Assembly: GCF_003574135.1 (NCBI RefSeq)
Contig: NZ_AP018341.1
Location: 682,001 to 746,000, forward strand
DNA from: a cyanobacterium endosymbiont of Rhopalodia gibberula
GTDB taxonomy: Bacteria > Cyanobacteriota > Cyanobacteriia > Cyanobacteriales > Microcystaceae
DNA: 64,000 nucleotides
Reading direction: 5' to 3'
A program made the translations under genes and the position numbers. Below, one piece after another: positions 10,734 through 21,333 of this stretch (the first letter of the stretch is position 1; every line of letters starts with the position of its first letter). The notes under the pieces are model-generated. The model worked only from the letters and a program-made list of their open reading frames with translations, made no database searches and was not told where the DNA came from.

Positions 10734-12038
10734 ATGATTCACGATATCTTCATGCCTGCACTCAGTTCCACCATGACAGAGGGAAAAATCATCTCTTGGG
10801 CGAAGTCTCCGGGGGATAAAGTGGAAAAAGGAGAAACTGTTGTTGTAGTTGAATCAGATAAAGCAGATATGGACGTGGAATCTTTCTATGAGGGTTATCT
10901 AGCCACCATTTTGGTAAAAGCTGGACAAGAAGCCCCTGTAGGAGAAGCGATTGCCCTCTTGGCAGATACCAAAGCAGAAATTGCTCAAGCGCAGCAAAAA
11001 GCTTCCTCAAGCTCAGTGCAAACTCTTCAAGAAACTCCCCAAACTGTAGTCTCAATCTCCACCCCTGAAGCAACTAAGACACCAACAACAGCTTTTTCTA
11101 CTTCGACAGATACTTCTAAAACCAATGGAAATCGTGGCACTAATGACCGCATCATTGCTTCACCACGGGCGAAGAAACTAGCTAAACAATTAGGCATTGA
11201 GCTCAAAACCCTTCAGGGCAGTGGACCTTATGGACGCATTGTTGCTGAAGATGTAGAACGCACTACAAGAAGAACTCCAACTGCAACTATTACCCAGACT
11301 TTATTTTCTGCATCTCAACCGACTCCAACTCCAAGTACGTCGCCAACTCCTGTACCTATTATCTCAGGAGAAGCCGTTCCCCTTACCGTCCTGCAAAAAG
11401 CAGTAGTACAAAATATGATGGCGACGGTGCAAGTTCCTACCTATCATGTGGGTTATACGATAACTACCGACAATTTAGATAAACTCTATAAGACAATTAA
11501 ATCTAAAGGGGTAACTATGACGGCTTTATTAGCAAAAGCAGTGGCTGTTACCCTTCAAAAACATCCTTTAGTTAACGCTAGTTACAGTGACCAAGGAATT
11601 CACTATAATAGCTCAGTTAACGTTGCTTTAGCAGTAGCAATGCCTGATGGGGGACTTATTACTCCTGTTCTACAGAATGCAGATCAAATCGATATTTATT
11701 CTCTGTCTCGTACGTGGAAAGACTTAGTAGAACGCGCTAGGAAGAAACAATTGCAACCACAAGAATATAAAAACGGAACTATTACCATATCAAATTTAGG
11801 AATGTTTGGGGTAGACTGTTTCGATGCAATTTTACCTCCAGGACAGGGAGCAATTTTAGCTATTGGTAAATCTCGTCCCCAAGTAGTAGCAACCTCAGAA
11901 GGATTGACTGGAGTAAAATGTCAGATGACAGTAAATATCACTTGCGATCATCGGGTAATTTATGGGGCTCATGCAGCTGCATTTTTGCAAGATTTAGCTC
12001 AGTTAATCGAAACCGATGTTCAATTCTTAACAATGTGA
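10734..12038 (+). CDS. pdhC: Pyruvate dehydrogenase E2 (dihydrolipoamide acetyltransferase)
   Basis: E2 core of the pyruvate dehydrogenase complex, moving the acetyl group from E1 to CoA. Domains in order: one lipoyl domain (residues 1-75, lipoyl lysine K43 in VVESDKADMDVES), an Ala/Pro/Thr-rich linker, the peripheral subunit-binding domain (about 140-180, ASPRAKKLAKQLGIEL then GSGPYGRIVAEDVE), a second Pro/Thr linker, and the catalytic CAT domain (about 215-434) ending with the active-site histidine in CDHRVIYGAHAAAF. Length is typical for cyanobacteria. The ATG has AAAGGGAAAG about 10 bases upstream. The E1 alpha gene lies 30 kb away, so the complex is encoded at dispersed loci. Confidence 0.96.
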   Translation: MIHDIFMPALSSTMTEGKIISWAKSPGDKVEKGETVVVVESDKADMDVESFYEGYLATILVKAGQEAPVGEAIALLADTKAEIAQAQQKASSSSVQTLQETPQTVVSISTPEATKTPTTAFSTSTDTSKTNGNRGTNDRIIASPRAKKLAKQLGIELKTLQGSGPYGRIVAEDVERTTRRTPTATITQTLFSASQPTPTPSTSPTPVPIISGEAVPLTVLQKAVVQNMMATVQVPTYHVGYTITTDNLDKLYKTIKSKGVTMTALLAKAVAVTLQKHPLVNASYSDQGIHYNSSVNVALAVAMPDGGLITPVLQNADQIDIYSLSRTWKDLVERARKKQLQPQEYKNGTITISNLGMFGVDCFDAILPPGQGAILAIGKSRPQVVATSEGLTGVKCQMTVNITCDHRVIYGAHAAAFLQDLAQLIETDVQFLTM

Positions 12039-12546
12039 TCGGCAATCAACTAAGAAAAATTACACTCCCCGATTTCAGTCTCTCCACAAACCTGCCAAGC
12101 TAAATCTATCAAAGTCTTAAGTAAGAGCTATGGCTACCACCGCACTTCTCAGGATATTGTTTAGCGGGAGTTAAAATTACTTATGTTTGTTGTTTGTGTT
12201 TTATTTTTTTAGGAACGGGTAATGGTTAGAGTGTTGCCATAAACTGAGTTGACAAACGTTGATTATAGATCAGGTACAACGTCCACTTATACAGTGGGTA
12301 CATTTGGAATAGCACTGCCCCAGCCATTTCCAATAATATGCCTTTTTATAAGAAAAAATTAACGGAAAGTAATCACACACAATTAGCAGTTTTATGGATC
12401 ACTCGACGAATAATTTTATATTTAGCTTAAGACAACTGACAGTTTTTGAACAAGGAATTTTACAATATAGAGCTAAGAGATTAAAATTTTAGTATTAAAA
12501 AAAATTTAAGTTTACTCAGTACTAAAAACAGATAAATCTCTGATAT
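12039..12546. other. Eroded DNA after PDH E2
   Basis: No intact gene. Short open pieces exist on both strands, such as plus-strand SNNMPFYKKKLTESNH near 12310-12400, but nothing I can assign. Probably older decay than the segment that follows. Confidence 0.45.
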
Positions 12547-13280
12547 TTATAGGACAAATATCGTCGTATTACGAAATAAAAATAATAAATTAAAAGTACG
12601 GGGAATCAGTGGGCTAAAAGTAAGGAACAGAATATCCCACAAAGGAGAAATAACCAAATCCCATTGCCAAGCAAAAGCTTTACCTTTCTTATGTGATATT
12701 CTAGCAAATACGCAAAGAAACACTAAAGATAAAAGTTCTTATTGTTAAAATCCACTATTCCAGTAGTTCTTTCAAGACAACTGCACACGTTTTTTCGATC
12801 AAGATGACCTTATCTAAGATATCAACAACAACTATGTTTTTTACATCATCTTGAATATGATAAAGTTTTCTAAAGCGTGCGTTTAGCTCTTTCCGAAAAG
12901 TTCGGAATAACAGATTATAAATAGTATAGTTAATACTAAATATTAAAAGTTGCCGTCACTGGAGTCTTCTACTAAATAAAATACTCCAATTATCAAATTC
13001 CTATAAATTGATGAAAGCCCGGTCAGAAGAGAGAGTATGTTTGATTAAAGTTCTATTTACAGCCAATATTTTGTTCTAAATTGGCGATTTATTCAATTAA
13101 ATATAATTCTTAAGACCAAGGGAGAAAATATACTAAGTTCCCTACGGGGATAATAACATCGAGGAGAAGTTCTAAGTGATTAACTGCCCAAGCTGGATAA
13201 GGAAAAACGCAGCTTTCTACACTTAGAATACAAGTTATTAGACCCACCAGAAAAGACTTGAGATAGTGTTGTTCCATCAT
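12547..13280 (-). pseudogene. Eroded minus-strand gene, family not recognised
   Basis: Reading the minus strand gives three long open pieces in a natural order. A double ATG at 13280 opens MMEQHYLKSFLVGLITCILS and runs through a signal- or membrane-like segment and PYPAWAVNHLELLLDVI to a stop at 13110. A middle piece (about 12913 to 12755) reads RFRKLYHIQDDVKNIVVVDI then LDKVILIEKTCAVVLKELLE. A last piece (about 12745 to 12547) reads SHKKGKAFAWQWDLVISPLW. These are amphipathic, protein-like strings separated by stops and frame changes, so I infer a decayed gene of about 240 codons. I do not recognise the family. A membrane or exported protein is likely from the hydrophobic start. Confidence 0.6.
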
Positions 13281-13477
13281 AATTTTCTAAAAAATTATGA
13301 TACGTGTTAATAATTTTACTTTTAGTATTTAAACAAAAATTTACTCCCCTTATTTCTTAAAATATTTGATTATTATTGAGTAATTTTGAGTTAGTAAAAC
13401 ACATATGTGAGTGATTTATCTGCAATATTTGACATAACCTGCCAATATGTAATTCCTACATTTTGAGTCCTTATCTC

Positions 13478-13873
13478 TTATGCTTTAGGTGACCAATCCT
13501 TTTGTGTTGGATAACTTTGCCACTTCTGCCAAGCCGCTTTAAAGCCGATCGCAACTCGACGGGTTCCTTGTTGAACAAGACTGACTTGCCTTTGGGTCTT
13601 ACTTAGAGTGAGCTCGAGTCTTTTGACCACATCTGAAGCACTTTTAACTCCATTATTGAGCTCATCTGTTAATTCAGTAATTTCTAATCCTGTCCGACGA
13701 ATAGATTCCAGGGTGGGGGGAAGTTCTCGATTGAGAGTATCACAAAGCTTTTCAACACTACGAGCCGCTCTTACTAACTCTGTACAAGTAGGTATAGCCA
13801 CAATTAAGACTGCTGTCAAACTTACAGTCACTAAAAGCAAAGAAAGTCCAAGCCATAAAAGAGGATAACTCAC
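13478..13873 (-). CDS. DUF948-type membrane-anchored protein
   Basis: Protein of 131 residues with one N-terminal membrane helix (residues 5-27, LLWLGLSLLLVTVSLTAVLI) followed by a long helical, coiled-coil-like region (about 30-110) rich in Leu, Glu and Arg, as in the DUF948 family. Function is unknown; members are often paired with YtxH-domain proteins and linked to envelope stress. It starts with GTG, and this GTG overlaps the TGA stop of the upstream ytxH-like gene by 4 bases, so the two are translationally coupled. The pairing itself is good support that both are real. Confidence 0.8.
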   Translation of the reverse strand: MSYPLLWLGLSLLLVTVSLTAVLIVAIPTCTELVRAARSVEKLCDTLNRELPPTLESIRRTGLEITELTDELNNGVKSASDVVKRLELTLSKTQRQVSLVQQGTRRVAIGFKAAWQKWQSYPTQKDWSPKA

Positions 13874-14238
13874 GCTTGTTTACCTGAAGAGGGTTTAGCA
13901 GAGGAAGATGCAGAATCCATAGTTATCTGTGACGAAGAGGTTTGAGAGTTTTCAAAATTCCCTTGACTGGCTTCGAGTCCAGCCGCTATTGTGTCTTTGA
14001 GTCGTGTAAGAGTGTCATTCCAGTTCTGAAGTGCTGATTCTGATAGACGATCAGCTTGTAACTGCACTGTAGTCGATAGATCTTCAGCCATCTCTGGCAA
14101 AGCATCTGCTGATTTCTTGAGAATACGTCTTGTTTCTTTTCCCGAACGTGGAGCTATCAAAATGCCGGTTACTGTCCCCAGCACTCCACCGATGACCATT
14201 CCAGCAGCTAAAATACTACTCTTGTTATTGTTAGACAT
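13870..14238 (-). CDS. YtxH-domain protein
   Basis: Small protein of about 122 residues with the YtxH/gas-vesicle-like signature: an N-terminal hydrophobic Gly-rich helix (LAAGMVIGGVLGTVTGILIAP) followed by RSGKETRRILKKSADALPEM and a helical tail. An upstream in-frame TTG at 14250 exists, but the ATG at 14238 (MSNNNKSS) is the better start because known members begin this way. Ser-rich, low-complexity C-terminus (about residues 95-122). First gene of a two-gene unit with the DUF948 gene and divergent from purH, with about 115 bases between them for both promoters. Role unknown; an envelope or stress function is inference from the family. Confidence 0.82.
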   Translation of the reverse strand: MSNNNKSSILAAGMVIGGVLGTVTGILIAPRSGKETRRILKKSADALPEMAEDLSTTVQLQADRLSESALQNWNDTLTRLKDTIAAGLEASQGNFENSQTSSSQITMDSASSSAKPSSGKQA

Positions 14239-14353
14239 TACTATCTGCAAAATCTTAGTAATTGTAATTTTATTCTAAAATCAAACCTTAGGCTTTGATG
14301 AGCAATGTCATAATACTCCTAAGTAATGGTTAACATCAGGAGATTAGATCTGA

Positions 14354-15904
14354 ATGGCGCGTTTAGCACTACTGAGCGTATCGGACAAAACCGGAATTAT
14401 CGATTTGGCTCAACAATTGGTTAATAAATTTGACTTTGAGTTAATCAGTAGTGGAGGAACAGCAGATGTCCTACAAGAGGCTCGACTTCCGGTCACTAAA
14501 GTGAGTGACTATACCGGATCACCAGAAATTTTAGGAGGACGAGTGAAAACCTTACATCCTCGCATTCATGGGGGCATTTTGGGACGACGGGAGTTGTCAG
14601 AAGATAACCAAGACATGGAGGATAATCAAATTCGTCCGATTGATTTAGTGGTAGTCAATCTCTATCCTTTTGAAAAAACCATTGTTCAGCCTCATTTTAC
14701 AATGGCTGAAGCAATTGAGAAAATCGATATTGGTGGGCCGACCTTGTTGAGAGCAGCATCCAAGAATTTTGCTCATGTCACGGTCTTATCTAATCCTCAA
14801 TATTATGATAGTTATCTACAGGAATTAGATAGAAACAACGGGGAAGTTTCCCTAGCGTTTCGTCAAAAAATGGCGAAGGAAACCTTTGCTTTGACTCATA
14901 GTTATGATGGAGCGATCATTAATTATTTCATGACCCTTGCTTCAGAAACAGAGTCTTCTTTACCAAGTCGTTTTACTCTCTCAGGTACTCAATTTCAATC
15001 TCTCCGTTATGGAGAAAATCCTCATCAAAATGCGGTTTGGTATCAAACTGGAACTCAACCAACAGGGTGGGCTGCAGCGACTAAATTACAGGGGAAAGAA
15101 CTCAGTTATAATAACTTAGTGGATTTAGAAGCGGCACGGCGTATTATTGCTGAATTTGACTCGAAAGAACCAGCTGTTGCTATTCTTAAACATACCAATC
15201 CCTGTGGTATAGCGATAGGAAAGACGTTGGCTGACGCTTATGAGAATGCATTTAATGCGGATTCAATTTCAGCTTTCGGGGGCATTGTGGCTGTTAATCA
15301 ACCCTTAGATAAGAAGACAGCAAGCCAATTAACGAAAACCTTTTTAGAATGTGTAGTTGCCCCGGGATACGATGAGGAAGCTAAAGCGATTTTAGTTGCT
15401 AAATCCAAGATTCGTGTCTTATTATTACCCGACTTAATGAATGGTCCGAAACAGACAGTTAAAATGATCGCTGGGGGATTGTTAGTGCAAACATCTGACG
15501 ATCAGATAGATACTCCTGAGGGTTGGAAGATTGTTACAGAAAAGCAACCAACTCCCGAACAGTTAGCGGAATTATTATTTGCTTGGAAGGTAACAAAACA
15601 CGTTAAATCAAATGCTATTGTTGTGACGAAAAATCGTACAACTTTGGGGATTGGTGCTGGACAAATGAATCGGGTTGGTGCCGTCAGAATTGCTTTGGAA
15701 GAAGCTGGAAATGAAGCTAAAGGGGGATTCCTTGCTAGTGATGGGTTCTTTCCATTTGATGACTCAGTGCGCACAGCAGCAGCAGCGAAAATTGCTGCTA
15801 TCATACAACCTGGTGGATCAGTACGGGATAAAGATTCTATCGCGGCGGCTAATGAATTAGGGTTGGTGATGGTTTTAAGCGGAATACGACATTTTCTACA
15901 TTAA
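14354..15904 (+). CDS. purH: Bifunctional AICAR transformylase / IMP cyclohydrolase
   Basis: Catalyses the last two steps of purine synthesis: formylation of AICAR with 10-formyl-tetrahydrofolate, then ring closure to IMP. It is 516 residues, full length. The N-terminal IMP cyclohydrolase/MGS-like domain (1-about 200) carries ALLSVSDKTGI and GGRVKTLHPRIHGGIL. The C-terminal AICARFT domain has the catalytic AILKHTNPCGIAIG with the Lys-His pair, and ends near AAKIAAIIQPGGS. The ATG has CAGGAG 12 bases upstream. With purS and purQ at 26-27 kb, it shows that de novo purine synthesis is retained. Confidence 0.98.
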   Translation: MARLALLSVSDKTGIIDLAQQLVNKFDFELISSGGTADVLQEARLPVTKVSDYTGSPEILGGRVKTLHPRIHGGILGRRELSEDNQDMEDNQIRPIDLVVVNLYPFEKTIVQPHFTMAEAIEKIDIGGPTLLRAASKNFAHVTVLSNPQYYDSYLQELDRNNGEVSLAFRQKMAKETFALTHSYDGAIINYFMTLASETESSLPSRFTLSGTQFQSLRYGENPHQNAVWYQTGTQPTGWAAATKLQGKELSYNNLVDLEAARRIIAEFDSKEPAVAILKHTNPCGIAIGKTLADAYENAFNADSISAFGGIVAVNQPLDKKTASQLTKTFLECVVAPGYDEEAKAILVAKSKIRVLLLPDLMNGPKQTVKMIAGGLLVQTSDDQIDTPEGWKIVTEKQPTPEQLAELLFAWKVTKHVKSNAIVVTKNRTTLGIGAGQMNRVGAVRIALEEAGNEAKGGFLASDGFFPFDDSVRTAAAAKIAAIIQPGGSVRDKDSIAAANELGLVMVLSGIRHFLH

Positions 15905-16040
15905 TTCTTGCAAAAAATCTTCTAGATTGATAAATAATGAAGGATAGATCTTTTCTGGAAGATGTCGATGGAGGGACAAAAAAAGGTTGAGCTGTTAGTT
16001 GCTGAGTGATTCCGTCCGATTAGAGAAAAATAGAATGGGA

Positions 16041-18296
16041 CTACCGAGAAACTAACCCTTTCTTCATATAATCTCTCCACAAGGCCGCTGCTTGACTACT
16101 GCTGCCTCTGGTTGGGGAGCTATCGTCATTACCTAACCATACCCCTGTTACCAAATTCTGACTAGGAACATAGCCCACAAACCAAAGATCCACAGCTTTA
16201 TTGGTAGTTCCTGTTTTCCCTACTTCTCCCAGTCCGATACTCGCTGATCCTCCAGTTCCCCGTTGTATGACCCCCCGTAATAAATCAGTCATGGTCTGGG
16301 CTAATTGGTAAGAGATCACCCTTCTTCTATTAGTTTGATCCTGATTGAGATTGTAAATGACTCGACACGTCTGCCAATTATTGACATCTAAACAGTCTCC
16401 CCCGTCAAGGATGCGCTGAATTGCATGAGGACGGTTCCAAACTCCTTTATTAGCAAAGGTAGCATATGCTCCAGCCATTTCCAAAACAGTGACTTCACTT
16501 TGTCCTAAAATTAGTCCTGGTGATCGTGTTAATGTTGATCCTATTCCTAACCGTTGCGCCATTTCAATCACTCGATTTAACCCTACATCTTGGGCAACTC
16601 TGAGGGCTATTGCATTTTCTGACTGTGCCATCCCTCGATACATGTCTACATTCCCACCACTGCGTTCACAAGGTTTGTATCGTTGTCCCATCCAGTTTAG
16701 TCCACCACAGGAATAAACTTTTCTGGGAGAAATTCCTTGTTCAATAGCCGCCGCATAACCGAACACCTTAAAAATTGATCCAGGTTGACGTTTAGCTTGA
16801 GTAACGCGGTTAAATTGACTTTGTCTATAGTCTACCCCTCCCACTAAAGCTAAAATTTCTCCAGTACGGGTATCTAAGGTGACAATTGCCCCTTGGGAGA
16901 ACTTGTATGCTGAACCGGCAATTTTAACGTGATTTCGTAGCTCTTTTTCAGCTTTAGACTGTAAGTGAAGATCTAATCCTGTTTCTACAATAAAATTGCC
17001 TTCCTTCGCTAATTCATTCCCTAAAAGAGTTCTTAATTCTTTGAAAACGTGACTATAAAGGTATGGAGCAATCAAATTTGACAAAGTTTTTCTAGCTTTA
17101 GGACTAATTTCTATGCGTGATCTTCGCTCACGAGCGGCCCGTTCTGGTTCAATCATCCCTAAATCTGCCATACGAGTGATGACACGGTTTCGGAGTTGAA
17201 CAGAAGCATCATAGTCCTGAACAGGATTATAGAGATTTGGGGCGGGTAACATTGCCACTAGAGTGGCCGCTTCGGAGATTGTTAAATATCTAGCTGATTT
17301 GTCAAAATAGAATTGGGCTGCATCTTCAAACCCGTAAAGGCTGCCCCCCAGATATACTTGATTTAGATAAGTTTTTAAGATTTTATTTTTGCTATAAACA
17401 GCTTCTAATTTTAGGGCAACAATTATTTCTCGTAATTTACGACCGGCTGTATCTTCCCATCCCACTTCACTAAAAAGACTGCGGGCTAATTGTTGGGTTA
17501 AGGTACTCGCTCCTTGACGAACGCCTTGATCTTTTGAATTGATGACTAACGCCCTAACAATTCCGTATGGATCGACGCCAAAATGCCAATAGAAACGAGT
17601 ATCTTCCGATGCAATGAGAGCTTTAGATAAATAGGGAGAAAAGTCTTGTAAACGGTTAATTTCTTGATGCGTACTTTGGGTAATGGGGTTTAGGGGGATT
17701 TTATCATCCCTTGCATAGACAACTACTGGACCACTAACTCCTGATGGGAGAGGAGTTACGTCATATTTACGACTTTCCCAGATGATAACAACACTGACAA
17801 GGGCAAATAGTCCAACGGTTCCGTAAAGGGTATAGGAAATCAGTCTACGCCAAACAGGAGGAGGATTATGATAAGTCAGTTTAGCAGTTTTAGCTAATTC
17901 CGGGGGGCCAAGAATAATGACATCTCCATGACGTAAGGAAAGATTTTTAATGCGTTGTCTGTTGTGATAAATACCGTTGGTAGAGTGTTCGTCTTCGAGG
18001 ACGAAATATTGGGAATTATTTTTGTCACGGCGTAGAGAACAGTGAACTTGACTAACAAAATTATTAGCAATGAGAATGTCACAGAATCTCGAACTTCGCC
18101 CCAAAATATAGCGATCACCAATTAATGAGTAGACTTGAGGTTTATCTCCTTCTTTATCTTGTATGTGTAATTCAGGAACTTTTTCCCCTTTTTTGAGAGT
18201 TTCAGGACTTAGCTTTCCTTTCCCAAGTTTTTGTACTACTTGGGTAACCAGTTGACTCAAGGGATGTTTGGGAAGAGATGGAGGTTTTGAGAACAT
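16041..18296 (-). CDS. FHA-domain class A penicillin-binding protein (PBP1A-like)
   Basis: Bifunctional peptidoglycan synthase anchored in the plasma membrane. Domains in order: an FHA domain (about 55-125; LGRSSRFCDILI, SQVHCSLRRD, STNGIYHN), one membrane helix (about 150-173), a family 51 transglycosylase domain (about 200-380, catalytic Glu in ASEDTRFYWHFG, then ASTLTQQLARSL), and a transpeptidase domain (about 450-740) with SIFK near 505, SEN in AQSENAIALR and KTGTTN near 695. All catalytic motifs are intact. An FHA domain at the cytoplasmic N-terminus implies binding to a phosphothreonine partner, so Ser/Thr-kinase control of wall synthesis is likely; this is known for FHA folds but inferred here. 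Length 751. It converges with purH. Confidence 0.95.
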   Translation of the reverse strand: MFSKPPSLPKHPLSQLVTQVVQKLGKGKLSPETLKKGEKVPELHIQDKEGDKPQVYSLIGDRYILGRSSRFCDILIANNFVSQVHCSLRRDKNNSQYFVLEDEHSTNGIYHNRQRIKNLSLRHGDVIILGPPELAKTAKLTYHNPPPVWRRLISYTLYGTVGLFALVSVVIIWESRKYDVTPLPSGVSGPVVVYARDDKIPLNPITQSTHQEINRLQDFSPYLSKALIASEDTRFYWHFGVDPYGIVRALVINSKDQGVRQGASTLTQQLARSLFSEVGWEDTAGRKLREIIVALKLEAVYSKNKILKTYLNQVYLGGSLYGFEDAAQFYFDKSARYLTISEAATLVAMLPAPNLYNPVQDYDASVQLRNRVITRMADLGMIEPERAARERRSRIEISPKARKTLSNLIAPYLYSHVFKELRTLLGNELAKEGNFIVETGLDLHLQSKAEKELRNHVKIAGSAYKFSQGAIVTLDTRTGEILALVGGVDYRQSQFNRVTQAKRQPGSIFKVFGYAAAIEQGISPRKVYSCGGLNWMGQRYKPCERSGGNVDMYRGMAQSENAIALRVAQDVGLNRVIEMAQRLGIGSTLTRSPGLILGQSEVTVLEMAGAYATFANKGVWNRPHAIQRILDGGDCLDVNNWQTCRVIYNLNQDQTNRRRVISYQLAQTMTDLLRGVIQRGTGGSASIGLGEVGKTGTTNKAVDLWFVGYVPSQNLVTGVWLGNDDSSPTRGSSSQAAALWRDYMKKGLVSR

Positions 18297-20994
18297 AGCT
18301 TACTATGTTTAGGAATCGGTTAGCTAAATTTCTTAAAATTTTCTGTAATCTCGTTAATAATGTGTTACTAATTTCTTTAACACCACGACCTATTATTGTA
18401 ACCGTTAAGTGGATAGATATCACTAAAGTAAAATCTGTTTCACTGAGTACTTCATAATTTTGCATTTTCTAAATCTTCTCTCATAACAGAGAGACTTTTC
18501 TTATATTCTCTTTCTTAAAAAGAGAAAGTTGTCCACTTTCTTTGTTTCACATTATTAAACGTGAGATTAAAAAGCAAGTTAGATATAACTCTAACTACCT
18601 AAATGAAGAGATACAAAATGTCTTAAGTTTTTGATGTTTATTTAGAGCTGCTTGCTTAGTGGTGTTAGTTTGACTATTATCATCTTTAATAAAGCTGCGA
18701 GTCTGTATCATCAGACGGTTAATTAACTGTTGCCACAGAATATTTGCTTTTTCCAAAGCCTAATAGAGGTTCTGCAGTAGTTTGGAAATAATTTCAGTTA
18801 AATTCTATTTCTCCCCTTTAATTATCAGATTCTAGTTTTGAGTTTAATATCAATATCTTTATGTTCGGGGACAAATAGATATAATTGCACGTAATAAATC
18901 TAAATAACTCCTATCATAGAACTTTGTCGTTAATTAAGATGTATTTACTGTCACTTTGCTCAATATAATTCTTAATCGATACATAAAGTTTATCTTCACA
19001 ATTACCAAAATTATGATTTTTATCAATCAAAATAACAAGAAAATTGGGTAAGTCTCTAAAGACACCACTATATAGATAGTAGTTTTTCTCTTAGTTCATA
19101 AGCCTCCCGATAATCTTCCCATATAGGTATCGAAAAACTTTGTACTCATGTGGGAAGATTTCTCCCTACCCAGCTATGTTGTTCACCATCACTCCATTGC
19201 GAAAGTTAACATCATTCACCGCAGTTATAACAGTCACTTTTTGAGACTAAAATCAGTTAAACTCTAGGACAACTTAACACTGAATTAGTCTATTTCTGGT
19301 TTATTGTAAGAAAAATAACATTTTTTAAGTAAAATACAATAAAGACAATAGTAATTTTCTTATGACGAAAACTAATAGTTAAAGCTAATTTTTCTCTTAT
19401 TCATACATAAAATCAGTTATTTTATCTATTATCGAACCCGGTTTACAATTTTTTTGATAGTGTCATGGTTAAGAATATTTGTCTTAAGTTTATCTTGTCC
19501 TGAAAGTCTAGAGAAAGTTAAATGACTACTACCAAGGAAGAGGAGTGTGGTTGAGTTAGAATGGTTTTGAGAAACTCAATAGAGTTTAACGATTAGTTTT
19601 GTAGATAGAATTTGTTTGTTAAGTTTTTTCAGTAATCTTTAATATTTATTAATGAATATTTATAATAATTTTTAATAAAAATCTTGGAAAACTCATTTTT
19701 AAAGTGAGTAGCTTTGTCCGCATCGATTCGATTCTTTTTACTACCTAATCCTAAAATATAATAAAATTTATCTTTTAGGTAATTATTGTTTTTTCATCAA
19801 CAGACTACAACAGAAGCTTTAATTTTTTGACAATTGTTTAATCCTATCATAGATGAAGTTTCTATCGTTTTAAATTGAAATACTAAACACAAAGATCAGA
19901 TCTTTTTGTATGATTTAGACTATTTACGAGATAATCTAAATTTTTACCATCGATCTTGTCAAAAATATTGGATATACAGTTTTCCTATTTTGTTATCAAT
20001 CGTTATTGAGTAGATGTTATATATATGTTTTCATGATTCACCTATTTTTTAATTTATAAGACTAGAGATTTGTTTCCTTTTTATTTATGAAACCATAAAT
20101 AAAAAATTATTAATTAAAGTTGTTAGAACCAAATAAATATATTTTATACTTATAAAAAGTTTTATTATTCTAAATACAAATAAGTATAATGAGTTATTTA
20201 TTTGATTTTTTACCTTAGGTGATTGATCGATCCAATTTAAATAATGGAGGCTCGATAAGTATCATCTTACATCTAATATCCTGAGAATACTATTGCTAGG
20301 TAAGATTTTTATTTATGATTTGTAATTTTTTTAAAAAATTTACCCAATTTATATTAATTTTAGATTAAGTAAAAATTTTCTTAAAAAGATTAATATCTAT
20401 TAATTTCTTTAAGAAGATAGGAACAGTTATATAATTACAATTCTTGTATGAATCAAGTTTATTTAAGGTATTTTACCTTTCAACTATTTATTAATAAATG
20501 CTTCTTGACGTAATAATAATTAACTAAAAAATCTTATTTATTTCAGATGTTTATTGAAAGCTAATAACTATTTTTATTTATATAGTTATCAGCTAACGAA
20601 TGAAACTGTCTCTCTAAAATTATGTTTGATAGAATCACTTAATCTACAGTATAAAGTATCGTCAGATTCATATCTTTTATCTTATCTTGGGATTACATTT
20701 TTTGGTACCAATAAGCGACTACTATAAATTTTTTATCAGTTTATTTATTTAGAGATATAATGTGAATATCATTAATTATTTTTACAATGTATTTTTCTTG
20801 ATATTCAATACTTATAATTGTTTTTATAAACATAGATCTATAATAAACAGAATGGTAACAAAAGTAGTCCATTTTTTTAAAATTTAGTCTCAGTCTAATT
20901 AAGATTAGGACGTATTTATTTGCTATTTTATAATTAATCAAAAATTAACGCAGTTGACTAAAGCTAAATTATAACTTTTCTGATCGATATAAAC
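18297..20994. other. Eroded gap with minus-strand coding traces
   Basis: No intact gene in 2.7 kb. On the minus strand, protein-like text survives between about 19240 and 18600: DYREAYELREKLLS near 19130-19090, then an open piece about 19090-18914 with LYSGVFRDLPNFLVILI and FGNCEDKLYVSIKNYIEQSD, and near 18800-18620 a helical piece with ANILWQQLINRLMIQTRS. Stops and frameshifts separate them. I infer a decayed minus-strand gene but do not recognise it. From about 19400 on the text is very AT-rich and I see nothing. Confidence 0.45.
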
Positions 20995-21306
20995 TCATTC
21001 AACACGTTCAAGAACTTTAACATTATCAAAAATGTAAACAGGGGAAGTATGTTCAACCTAAACTACTTGATTAGGTTTTTCTTTTCCACAGAAGGAAATT
21101 ATATATATATCTACTGTTGACCCATTTTCTACTTGAGATAGTTTTCCTAAAAACTGATTAGTAGTATTTAAAAATTTAGGATTATTTAATATTTTAATTA
21201 GTTGACTATTGTCGGTTAGTTTTACATACTTAAAGTAAAACTGAAATTTATTTCGATAATTATCAATATTAATATTGGCTATGTGGTCAATAGGCGTATA
21301 GTTTTA
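20995..21306 (-). pseudogene. C-terminal remnant of an unrecognised protein
   Basis: The minus strand is open for about 100 codons except for one TAG at 21058-21060. It reads NYTPIDHIANINIDNYRNKF near its start, NTTNQFLGKLSQVENGSTVD in the middle, and VYIFDNVKVLERVE before a final TGA at 20995-20997. A stop precedes the piece and no start codon is present, so it is the tail of a longer gene whose 5' part is lost. The single nonsense codon suggests fairly recent decay compared with its surroundings. Composition (alternating beta-like strings) suggests a soluble or exported domain. I do not recognise the family. Confidence 0.5.
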
Positions 21307-21333
21307 AGAGAAAGCGTGAAGGTTAGTCATCTA

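Noticed and set aside
10789-11073. 94-codon minus-strand ORF inside PDH E2
   Set aside because: Shadow of the Gln/Pro/Ala-rich linker of the E2 gene on the opposite strand.
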